From Neisseriaceae bacterium (GTDB lineage: Bacteria > Pseudomonadota > Gammaproteobacteria > Burkholderiales > Neisseriaceae): a stretch of DNA of 9,378 bases. This document shows positions 1 to 5,813 of the stretch, one piece after another (positions within the stretch are counted from its first letter, which is position 1; every line of letters begins with the position of its first letter). The position numbers and the translations under genes were made by a program. The notes under the pieces were generated by a model, which did not search any database, had not been told where the DNA came from, and was given only the letters and a program-made list of their open reading frames with translations. The stretch is taken from the NCBI GenBank assembly GCA_017518785.1, contig JAFWUA010000076.1:1-9378 (forward strand), read 5' to 3'.

Positions 1-40
1 GAGCTACTATCATAATCGTAGTTAGAGCTACTATTATAAT
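1..40. repeat. 24-bp tandem repeat encoding the Ser/Tyr/Asp tail of the TPM protein
   Basis: GAGCTACTATYATAAT occurs at 1-16 and again at 25-40, a period of 24 bases or 8 codons. On the coding (minus) strand it gives a low-complexity tail with the pattern Y-[ND]-S-S-S. The array reaches the window edge, so its copy number cannot be seen. In-frame 24-bp units allow the tail to change length without breaking the reading frame. Confidence 0.6.
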
Positions 41-869
41 TACCTGAACCACTATAAGTAGTAATATTTTCTTTGGGCTGTATAAATGGAGATAAGAATA
101 AAACAATCATATAGTGCAATATAAAAAATATAGTATTAGCACCTAGTAAGTCTGATGATAACTCATTAATTCCACCGGAAGAACTGTATATTATTGATAT
201 AAATATACTATTTACAATTATGCCAAATAATAAAATATAAATACGTTTATATATGCGTTTTCTATATAAGAATCCAGTTATAATCGATAATAATAATGCT
301 ATCGATAGATAAGTGTTTGTTATTTTATCTGTTTTAGCAACTTTTTGTTCATTATTAAATAATTCTATGCGTTGATTCACCGGTAATGCCATGCGAGTTG
401 TAATTTCATCAAATACTTCATTAATGCCCTGTGCATAACGGTTTTCACGAAAGTTTTGAGGTAAATGTTGTCGTTGAATTTGGGATAAAAATGTATCTGA
501 TAATTCTCCTTCTGATCCATAACCAGTAATTATTTGATATTTGCGATCTTCTATGGCAATTAGCATTAATAATCCATTGTTGGTTTTTGCATCTCCTAAT
601 TGCCACTGCCGGAAAACTTCCATAGAATAATCAAAAATACTTGTACCATCAGTTGTTTTTATAATTACTAATGCAGGTGTTATTTGTCCGCTTGCATTTA
701 TTTGGTGTAGTCTATTTTCCAACTGTTGTTTTTCCGGCAGACTTAATATATCCGCAGTGTCTATAACTGCGGTTTTTCCAATTGGTAATTGTTTTATTTC
801 TTCGCTGTAAGCTGTGCTTGTAATCAGCAAAAGAAGTGTAATAATTATAGAAAATAAACGGAATAACAT
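1..869 (-). CDS. TPM-domain membrane protein (YgcG-like), partial, C-terminus cut by window edge
   Basis: An open frame starts at ATG 867-869 and runs off the left edge, giving 289 complete residues with no stop. Residues 1-22 look like a Sec signal peptide (MLFRLFSIII start, hydrophobic core, cleavage near TAYS-EE). Residues about 30-160 match the TPM (TLP18.3/Psb32/MOLO-1) fold: AVIDTADILS at 34-43, NNGLLMLIAIEDRKYQI at 97-113, and TGYGSEGELSD at 115-125. Three hydrophobic segments follow at about 185-201, 209-227 and 244-262. The tail from about 270 is rich in Ser, Tyr, Asn and Asp instead of the Gly-rich tail common in this family. The TPM domain should lie outside the membrane; its biochemical role is poorly defined, and phosphatase activity has been claimed for plant members. 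An AAGG Shine-Dalgarno (878-881) overlaps the lemA stop 10 nt upstream, so translation is probably coupled to lemA. LemA-TPM pairing is a common arrangement. Two uptake-like repeats lie inside the gene. Confidence 0.85.
   Translation of the reverse strand, partial: MLFRLFSIIITLLLLITSTAYSEEIKQLPIGKTAVIDTADILSLPEKQQLENRLHQINASGQITPALVIIKTTDGTSIFDYSMEVFRQWQLGDAKTNNGLLMLIAIEDRKYQIITGYGSEGELSDTFLSQIQRQHLPQNFRENRYAQGINEVFDEITTRMALPVNQRIELFNNEQKVAKTDKITNTYLSIALLLSIITGFLYRKRIYKRIYILLFGIIVNSIFISIIYSSSGGINELSSDLLGANTIFFILHYMIVLFLSPFIQPKENITTYSGSGNYNSSSNYDYDSS
603..614 (+). repeat. DUS-like repeat, variant (9/12)
   Basis: CCACTGCCGGAA followed by AA. It has the 9-base core, with a mismatch at the first three positions of the consensus AGTCTGCCGGAA. 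It lies in the TPM gene and is read there as FRQW. Confidence 0.55.
732..743 (-). repeat. DUS-like repeat, perfect 12-mer
   Basis: AGTCTGCCGGAAAA on the minus strand, in frame in the TPM gene as SLPEK (residues 43-47). Confidence 0.85.
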
Positions 870-879
870 TTATATTACC

Positions 880-1518
880 TTATGGTAGGTTTAATTTAGG
901 TGGTTCTGCTATTTCTGTTTCGTTTTCAACTGAAAAATTAGGTTTAACTTTCATATCTAAATATTTGGCAACTATATTTCCTGGAAAACGGCGTACGGCA
1001 GTATTAAATTTTCGTACCGATTCAATATAATCACGGCGTGCTACGGTAATACGATTTTCGCTTCCTTCTAATTCTGCTTGTAGATTTTGATATATTTCAT
1101 TTGATTTTAATTCCGGATAGTTTTCAGTTACCGCAATTAGACGACCTAATGATGCGGATAATTGTTGTTGCATTTTTTGAAATTCGGCTAATTTTTCAGG
1201 AGTTAACTCTTTGCTACTTAATTGAAGTTTGCCTACATTGGTACGTGCTTCGGTTATTTCGGTAAGCAATTTTTTTTCGTGTTGTGTATATGATTTGACA
1301 ACCTCAACTACTTGTGGGACTAAATCAGCACGGCGTTTATAGGTATTTAATACTTGCGACCAAGCAGCATCAGTTGCTTCGTCCAAAGTTTGTAATTGAT
1401 TGTATTTGGATAAAAATAATCCTGCTGTAATTACAATTATAGCAATAATCGTAATTAGTATAGGAGATGCTTGACCTGAATTTTTATTCATTTGTTTGGT
1501 GTTGGCGTAATCAATCAT
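880..1518 (-). CDS. lemA: LemA family protein
   Basis: A 212-residue protein with the full LemA signature. One N-terminal membrane anchor spans about residues 17-37, followed by a helical soluble domain. Family hallmarks are AAWSQVLNTYKRRADLVPQV (51-70), TENYPELKSN (131-140), EGSENRITVARRDYIESV (151-168), and FNTAVRRFPGNIVA (171-184). LemA proteins are small membrane-anchored coiled-helix proteins of unclear function, often encoded beside TPM-domain proteins as here. The start is uncertain: neither M1 (1518) nor M10 (1491) has a clear Shine-Dalgarno. M10 would give a more typical short N-terminus directly before the membrane segment. The stop overlaps the ribosome binding site of the downstream TPM gene, so the two form an operon. 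Confidence 0.93.
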   Translation of the reverse strand: MIDYANTKQMNKNSGQASPILITIIAIIVITAGLFLSKYNQLQTLDEATDAAWSQVLNTYKRRADLVPQVVEVVKSYTQHEKKLLTEITEARTNVGKLQLSSKELTPEKLAEFQKMQQQLSASLGRLIAVTENYPELKSNEIYQNLQAELEGSENRITVARRDYIESVRKFNTAVRRFPGNIVAKYLDMKVKPNFSVENETEIAEPPKLNLP

Positions 1519-1555
1519 GGTGTTTTTTTCTATTAAATTAGTTTGTTAAATAATT

Positions 1556-1567
1556 TTCCGGCAGACT
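1556..1567 (-). repeat. DUS-like repeat, perfect 12-mer, intergenic ydfG-lemA
   Basis: AGTCTGCCGGAAAA on the minus strand, in the 56-nt gap between ydfG and lemA. It lies almost wholly within the loop of an AT palindrome: TTAAATA at 1546-1552 pairs with TATTTAA at 1567-1573. Confidence 0.9.
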
Positions 1568-1574
1568 ATTTAAT

Positions 1575-2321
1575 TTATTCGCGATAAACTGCAAGTGCTG
1601 AATAACTTTGTGCAACCGGCATAACTTCTATGGAGTTTATATTTACATGTTTGGGTTGTTTGAAAATCCATAAGGCGATATTGGCAATGTCTTCTGCGGT
1701 TACGTATTCAACTTTGTCATATACTTGCATGGCTTTTTTATCATCACCTTTGAAACGTACATTAGAAAATTCGGTACCGCCACATAGTCCAGGTTCGATA
1801 TTGGTAACTCTAACTTGGGTACCAGGTAGGTCAGCACGCAAATTGCGACTAAATTGTTTAACGTAAGCCTTGCTTGCACCATAAACATTGCCTCCTGGAT
1901 AAGGGTAGGTGCCCGCAATTGAACCAATGTTGATGATATGTCCGTTTTTGCGTTTAACCATTTGAGGCAGAATTTTGTGAGTTAAATAGGTAAGTCCAAT
2001 GATATTAGTTTGAATCATACATTGCCAATCATCAAAATTCGCCTGATGTGCTGGTTCTAATCCTAATGCTAAACCAGCGTTATTGATTAGTAATTCAATT
2101 TGTTGCCATTTTTCCGGCAGACTATCTATGGCATTGTCTATACTTTGTTGATTGGAAACGTCCATTTGTAACGGATAGAATTTTTCACCCAATTCTTGTT
2201 GTAAGTTTGAAAGGCGTTCTTTACGCCTTGCCGCACCGATTACATGGTATCCTTCTTTTACAAATAAGCGACATAATGCTTCACCAAAACCTGCGGAAGC
2301 CCCAGTAATTAGTATTGCCAT
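1575..2321 (-). CDS. ydfG: NADP-dependent short-chain dehydrogenase, YdfG type (3-hydroxy acid / malonic semialdehyde reductase)
   Basis: A 248-residue classical SDR, the usual size for the family. The cofactor motif is TGASAGFG (6-13); ARR (31-33) after the second strand fits NADP preference. NNAG is at 80-83, N106 in TNIIG, and the catalytic S134, Y147 and K151 lie in GSIAG and YGASK. The C-terminal block IEPGLCGGTEFSNVRFKGDD (175-194) and the ending HVNINSIEVMPVAQSY closely follow E. coli YdfG, which oxidises serine and related 3-hydroxy acids and reduces malonic semialdehyde. It should be a soluble cytoplasmic tetramer. The start is supported by AAGGA at 2331-2335, 9 nt upstream. A perfect uptake-like repeat lies in frame and encodes SLPEK at residues 67-71, in a surface helix region. 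Confidence 0.93.
   Translation of the reverse strand: MAILITGASAGFGEALCRLFVKEGYHVIGAARRKERLSNLQQELGEKFYPLQMDVSNQQSIDNAIDSLPEKWQQIELLINNAGLALGLEPAHQANFDDWQCMIQTNIIGLTYLTHKILPQMVKRKNGHIINIGSIAGTYPYPGGNVYGASKAYVKQFSRNLRADLPGTQVRVTNIEPGLCGGTEFSNVRFKGDDKKAMQVYDKVEYVTAEDIANIALWIFKQPKHVNINSIEVMPVAQSYSALAVYRE
2112..2123 (-). repeat. DUS-like repeat, perfect 12-mer
   Basis: AGTCTGCCGGAAAA on the minus strand, in ydfG, read as SLPEK. Confidence 0.85.
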
Positions 2322-2372
2322 AATGTGTTTTCCTTGTATTAAATTAATCTGTTTAAACTTTTATTAGCTAAA

Positions 2373-2378
2373 ATTATA
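2373..2378 (-). promoter_or_regulatory. Possible -10 box upstream of ydfG
   Basis: TATAAT on the minus strand, about 50 nt before the ydfG start, in the 114-base gap after priA. No good -35 is present at 16-18 nt; that position is occupied by the end of an uptake-like repeat. TATAAT is frequent by chance in AT-rich DNA, so this is tentative. Confidence 0.3.
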
Positions 2379-2393
2379 TCTGCTATTTACAAT

Positions 2394-2405
2394 AGTCTGC
2401 CGGAA
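2394..2405 (+). repeat. DUS-like repeat, perfect 12-mer, intergenic priA-ydfG
   Basis: AGTCTGCCGGAAAA on the plus strand, 30 nt beyond the priA stop, in the 114-nt gap before ydfG. It is preceded by a 5-bp CTATT/AATAG palindrome. Confidence 0.9.
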
Positions 2406-2435
2406 AATAATAACCATTTGTTTTGTAATTAAATT

Positions 2436-4601
2436 CTAACATTCTATTGGGTCTATATCTATAACATGATGAATTTTACTTCTTTTTTTAGCTAATTTTT
2501 GCATAACATTGGCTATGGTGTTGATGATGTTGTGTAATAATGCTCTATTGGTGCTTTCTATAAAGATTTGTGCTCTTTCTCGTCCTGATAATCTTACCAT
2601 TAATTGTGGGGCAGGACCGTAAGTGTATATGTTTTCCGGCAGTGTTAATTGTTGTAAGGTATCACGCAAAAACTGCATGGCATCATCTAATTGTGGTGCA
2701 TCGGCACGGCAGGCTGCAACATATACACAAGGTGGTGCTCGAAATGAATGGCGTAAATTAAGTTCACTCTGTGCAAATGAGATATAGTCTTGACGTTTTA
2801 AATCATGAAAAATTGGATTATCTGGTAGTTGAGTTTGAATTAATACTTTTCCGGCAGACTTATCTCGTCCTGCACGTCCTGAAACTTGCATCAATTCGGC
2901 AAATAATCTTTCGCGTGCTCGCAAATCGGCACTATATAAACTTCCATCAGCATTTAGGACGGTAACTAAATTTAATTGATCAAAATCGTGTCCTTTTGCC
3001 AAAATTTGAGTGCCAACTATTATGTCTAATTTTCTTTCCAATATGTGGTTGCATATTTCCTGCCAGTCGTTTTTATGAGACATGCTGTCGCGATCTACAC
3101 GAGCAATTCTTGCAGTAGGAAATATTTTTTTGAGTGCATCTTCAATTCTTTGAGTACCAAAGCCAATTGCACTTAAATCGACATTACCACAATCAGGACA
3201 GTATGCAGGAATAGGTATTTGATGGTTGCAATGATGACAACGCAAATGATGAGCAGTGCGATGCAATACCATTTTTGCAGAACAATTAGGACAGGAAAAA
3301 CTATAACCACAATCACTACAAAACAATGCTGGTGCAAAACCACGCCGATTGAGATAAACCAAGCTTAATCCGCCGTTTTTCAAGTTTTGTTGTAAGAGTT
3401 CAATGGTGCGTTGGCTTAATCCTTCGGTAAGTTTTTGATGACGCACGTTGTCGATTAATATTTCCGGCAGACGTGCGTTTTCTTTGGCACGGCGAGTTAT
3501 GCTTAATAATTGATAACGTTTATTTTGTGCAGCATAAAAACTTTCCAAAGACGGAGTGGCAGAACCTAAAATAATCGGACATTGTGCTTGCTTGGCACGC
3601 CATATTGCTAAATCACGAGCGTGATAACGCAATTCATTATCCTGTTTGAATGATGAATCATGCTCTTCATCTACCACAATCAAACCTAAATTTTTAATCG
3701 GAGTAAATACTGCAAGTCGTGTTCCGATTACTAATTGAACTTGTCCGCATAATGCAGATAAATAATCTTGTGTTCGTTCGCCATCGCTATTGCGACTATG
3801 TAAAAGGGCACAGGAAATATCTGGAAAACGTTTGGCAAAACGAGCTAATAATTGTTCGGTAAGATTGATTTCCGGCAGTAAAAATAAAACACTTTTACCT
3901 TGCGAAAATACTTCTGCCATGACTTCAAAATAGGTTTCAGTTTTACCACTGCCAGTGATGCCAAATAGTAAAAATGACTTAAAACTATTTAAGCTATCAC
4001 AAATAGTTTTGTATGCGAGAAATTGTTGTTCATTAAGTTTAACCGCACCTTCTTTGACATTGATGGTGTGATTGCTAATTTCATCTAAATATCCTAATTC
4101 TTGCCATTGATTCAGATAGTGTATGGCACGAGCGTGAATATTTTTAGCAGCACTTAATTTTATGCCCAAAGCAAGTGCATTCCATAAAGCGAGTAATTTA
4201 TGGTGATGTTGTGATGGTGCTTTTTGTTCCAAACCTGTTTTGTTTAAGATAAAAGTTTTATCTACTATTGGATAGGATAATTGTTTAGATTTTTTCATAC
4301 CTGCTGGAATAGCAGTGAAAATCGATGCTCCCAAAGGATAATGATAATAACGCGAGGTAAACTCTAATAATTCTATCCAATCTTTATTTAAGCGTGGTTC
4401 ATTATCGAATACGGTGGTGATTGGTAGGATTTTTTCTTCATCAATATCAGGTTTAATTTGACTTTCCCAGATAAACGCAACTTTGGGTTTGCCACGAAAT
4501 GGCACAATGACACGAGTTCCAATCGGCAAAACCTTATCATGACGATAAGTCATTAATTTAAATAATGGAATATTAAGTGCAACTTGATGATAAATTGGCA
4601 T
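2436..4601 (-). CDS. priA: Primosomal protein N' (replication restart DNA helicase PriA)
   Basis: A 721-residue protein, close to the E. coli length of 732. It is a 3'-5' superfamily 2 helicase that recognises stalled forks and starts reloading of the replicative helicase. The N-terminal DNA-binding domain begins MPIYHQVALNIPL. Walker A is GITGSGKT (214-221), Walker B/DEAH box is DEEH (311-314), and GSATPS (346-351) is motif III. A zinc-binding insert has eight cysteines in four CxxC pairs: 428/431, 437/440, 455/458, 468/471. Later helicase motifs are GTQILAKGHDF (530-540) and QVSGRAGR (572-579). The C-terminus ends IDIDPIEC, typical of PriA. It starts 23 nt after the fpr stop, and the gap is almost filled by an uptake-like repeat whose GGAA lies 8 nt from the ATG. 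Four copies of the 9-base repeat core lie inside the gene. Confidence 0.97.
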   Translation of the reverse strand: MPIYHQVALNIPLFKLMTYRHDKVLPIGTRVIVPFRGKPKVAFIWESQIKPDIDEEKILPITTVFDNEPRLNKDWIELLEFTSRYYHYPLGASIFTAIPAGMKKSKQLSYPIVDKTFILNKTGLEQKAPSQHHHKLLALWNALALGIKLSAAKNIHARAIHYLNQWQELGYLDEISNHTINVKEGAVKLNEQQFLAYKTICDSLNSFKSFLLFGITGSGKTETYFEVMAEVFSQGKSVLFLLPEINLTEQLLARFAKRFPDISCALLHSRNSDGERTQDYLSALCGQVQLVIGTRLAVFTPIKNLGLIVVDEEHDSSFKQDNELRYHARDLAIWRAKQAQCPIILGSATPSLESFYAAQNKRYQLLSITRRAKENARLPEILIDNVRHQKLTEGLSQRTIELLQQNLKNGGLSLVYLNRRGFAPALFCSDCGYSFSCPNCSAKMVLHRTAHHLRCHHCNHQIPIPAYCPDCGNVDLSAIGFGTQRIEDALKKIFPTARIARVDRDSMSHKNDWQEICNHILERKLDIIVGTQILAKGHDFDQLNLVTVLNADGSLYSADLRARERLFAELMQVSGRAGRDKSAGKVLIQTQLPDNPIFHDLKRQDYISFAQSELNLRHSFRAPPCVYVAACRADAPQLDDAMQFLRDTLQQLTLPENIYTYGPAPQLMVRLSGRERAQIFIESTNRALLHNIINTIANVMQKLAKKRSKIHHVIDIDPIEC
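2634..2645 (-). repeat. DUS-like repeat, variant (10/12)
   Basis: ACACTGCCGGAAAA on the minus strand, in the 3' part of priA, read as LPEN (654-657). Mismatches are at positions 2 and 3. Confidence 0.65.
2849..2860 (-). repeat. DUS-like repeat, perfect 12-mer
   Basis: AGTCTGCCGGAAAA on the minus strand, in priA. Here the frame is shifted relative to most copies, so it encodes KSAGK (581-585) just after the QVSGRAGR motif. Confidence 0.85.
3462..3473 (-). repeat. DUS-like repeat, variant (11/12)
   Basis: CGTCTGCCGGAAA on the minus strand, in priA, read as RLPE (377-380). The only mismatch is the first base, where CGT (Arg) replaces AGT (Ser). Confidence 0.8.
3870..3881 (-). repeat. DUS-like core, weak (9/12)
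   Basis: TTACTGCCGGAAA on the minus strand, in priA, read as LLPE (241-244). This peptide lies in a conserved PriA motif, so the core may be here only because the protein requires it. Confidence 0.35.
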
Positions 4602-4609
4602 AAGATTTT

Positions 4610-4621
4610 TTCCGGCAGACT
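4610..4621 (-). repeat. DUS-like repeat, perfect 12-mer, intergenic fpr-priA
   Basis: AGTCTGCCGGAAAA on the minus strand, filling most of the 23-nt gap between fpr and priA. Its GGAA is 8 nt from the priA ATG, the right place for a Shine-Dalgarno, and no other candidate is present. Confidence 0.9.
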
Positions 4622-4624
4622 ATT

Positions 4625-5389
4625 TTAAAAACCATTTTCCATTAAAATTTGTCCCGGAGTGCGGTTGCGATTCATGGTAAAACCTAATTGTTTTAATGCA
4701 CTATATGTATCTTCTACCATAGATGGATTTCCACAAATCATAAATCGAGTATCTTTTTGATTAAAATCTATTTGGCATGTACGCGATAAATCTCCATTAA
4801 GCAGTAGAGCAGGAATGCGTTGATGTAAGATGCCGCCACTATCTTGAGTGGTAATTGGAATATAGATTAGGCGATGTGCAAATTCTCCTACTAATGGATT
4901 ATTTGATAATTGTTTAAGTCTGCCGGAAAAGATTAATTCATTAGTGTAAGATACGCTATGCACTAAAACAATATGTTCAAAACGTTGCCATAGCGTAACT
5001 TGCATAAGTTGCGATAAAAATGGGGCAATTCCAGAACCTGTGGATAACATCACTAAATCACGTCCGTCAGCAAAACGTTGTGGCAGTAAAAATCCAGTGG
5101 CATTTTTATCTAAATATATATAGTCGTCCTTTTGCATGTTTTGCAAACAAGCACTCATGTCGCCATTGGGTATAAGTACCGCAATATATTCTAAATATTC
5201 TGCATATTCTGGCGACATAATCGAATAAGCACGCCAAATGGTTGTGCCACTTAAATTTAAACCTAAACGAGAAAATTGCCCTGCACTAAAACGGTAAGCA
5301 GATGGACGAGAAATAGCAAACGTCATCAGCTTATCTGTATGACGCTTTACCCATAACACCTTTTCTTGGGTAAATTTTTCTTGGTTCAT
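4625..5389 (-). CDS. fpr: Ferredoxin/flavodoxin--NADP(+) reductase
   Basis: A 254-residue bacterial FAD-containing reductase that moves electrons between NADPH and ferredoxin or flavodoxin in the cytoplasm. The FAD-binding motif is RAYS (53-56), after FSAGQFSRLGL (34-44). The NADP-binding glycine-rich loop is STGSGIAPF (116-124), and ICGNPSMVEDT (218-228) is the conserved C-terminal nicotinamide-region motif. The protein ends RNRTPGQILMENGF with a terminal Phe, similar in position to the C-terminal aromatic of E. coli Fpr. The start MNQEKF at 5389 fits family length but has no visible Shine-Dalgarno. A terminator lies just upstream, so the gene either has a promoter I cannot see or depends on read-through. 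One perfect uptake-like repeat is in frame, encoding FSGRL (154-158). Confidence 0.93.
   Translation of the reverse strand: MNQEKFTQEKVLWVKRHTDKLMTFAISRPSAYRFSAGQFSRLGLNLSGTTIWRAYSIMSPEYAEYLEYIAVLIPNGDMSACLQNMQKDDYIYLDKNATGFLLPQRFADGRDLVMLSTGSGIAPFLSQLMQVTLWQRFEHIVLVHSVSYTNELIFSGRLKQLSNNPLVGEFAHRLIYIPITTQDSGGILHQRIPALLLNGDLSRTCQIDFNQKDTRFMICGNPSMVEDTYSALKQLGFTMNRNRTPGQILMENGF
4917..4928 (+). repeat. DUS-like repeat, perfect 12-mer
   Basis: AGTCTGCCGGAAAA on the plus strand, in fpr. Read on the coding strand it gives FSGRL. Confidence 0.85.
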
Positions 5390-5409
5390 AAATTTGCTAA
5401 CCGTTCGAT

Positions 5410-5442
5410 AAAAAACCGCTGCATTCGCAATGAATACAGCGG
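5410..5442 (-). terminator. Rho-independent terminator after ydcH
   Basis: Read on the minus strand, CCGCTGTATTC (5442-5432) pairs with GAATGCAGCGG (5426-5416). This is an 11-bp stem with one G-U wobble and a 5-nt loop (5431-5427), followed directly by six T residues (5415-5410). The stem is GC-rich at its base in an otherwise AT-rich region. It lies 21 nt past the ydcH stop and 21 nt before the fpr start, so it should end the ydcH (or dnaE-ydcH) transcript. Confidence 0.9.
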
Positions 5443-5462
5443 AACTAATTGTTATTCAAGAA

Positions 5463-5687
5463 TTATTTGCCTTCGGCTGCCGCTTTTTTGAGAATTTCAT
5501 ATAGTTCATCTTTTAAGCGTAGTTTTTGGCGTTTCAGATCGTCAATTTCATCTAATCCACTTGTTACAGGACTATTTTCAAGACGAATAATTTTGTGATC
5601 CAATTCGTTGTGTTCTTCAAAAAGACGAGAGAAGTGTGCATCTTCATTTTTCAGGCGGCTGATTAAATCGCGATATTCTGGAAACAT
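5463..5687 (-). CDS. ydcH: YdcH-like DUF465 small helical protein
   Basis: A 74-residue, highly charged protein. It begins MFPEYRDLISRLKNEDAHFS (1-20), nearly identical to the start of E. coli YdcH, and continues LFEEHNELDHKI (22-33) with LKRQKLRLKDELYEILKK (51-68), the typical DUF465 layout. It should fold as an antiparallel pair of helices (coiled-coil hairpin) split by the turn NSPVTSGLD (38-46). The family is common in proteobacteria and has no assigned function. AAAGG lies 9 nt upstream of the ATG, a TATAAT promoter lies farther upstream, and a strong terminator follows, so it can be an independent short transcription unit. No uptake-like repeat is inside it. Confidence 0.93.
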   Translation of the reverse strand: MFPEYRDLISRLKNEDAHFSRLFEEHNELDHKIIRLENSPVTSGLDEIDDLKRQKLRLKDELYEILKKAAAEGK

Positions 5688-5737
5688 TGTATTGAGCCTT
5701 TCTTGTAGTGAGCATTTGTTAAAAAATCTTGGTGCGG

Positions 5738-5764
5738 ATTATACCCCTTTTTTTAGCTTGTCAG
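5738..5764 (-). promoter_or_regulatory. Predicted sigma-70 promoter for ydcH
   Basis: On the minus strand a perfect -10 TATAAT (5743-5738) sits in the context GGGGTATAATCCGC. The best -35 is CTGACA (5764-5759), 5/6 to TTGACA but with a short 15-nt spacer; at 17 nt the hexamer is the weaker TTCTGA. Transcription would start near 5731 and give a leader of about 43 nt. The -10 is convincing; the -35 is less so. Confidence 0.6.
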
Positions 5765-5813
5765 AATCTTCCTGTGTCTTGCGATGCAATATATAAGATT
5801 TATATAGTTTTTT

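Noticed and set aside
171..181. CCACCGGAAG in the TPM gene
   Set aside because: It shares only CCGGAA with the repeat and lacks CTG; not counted.
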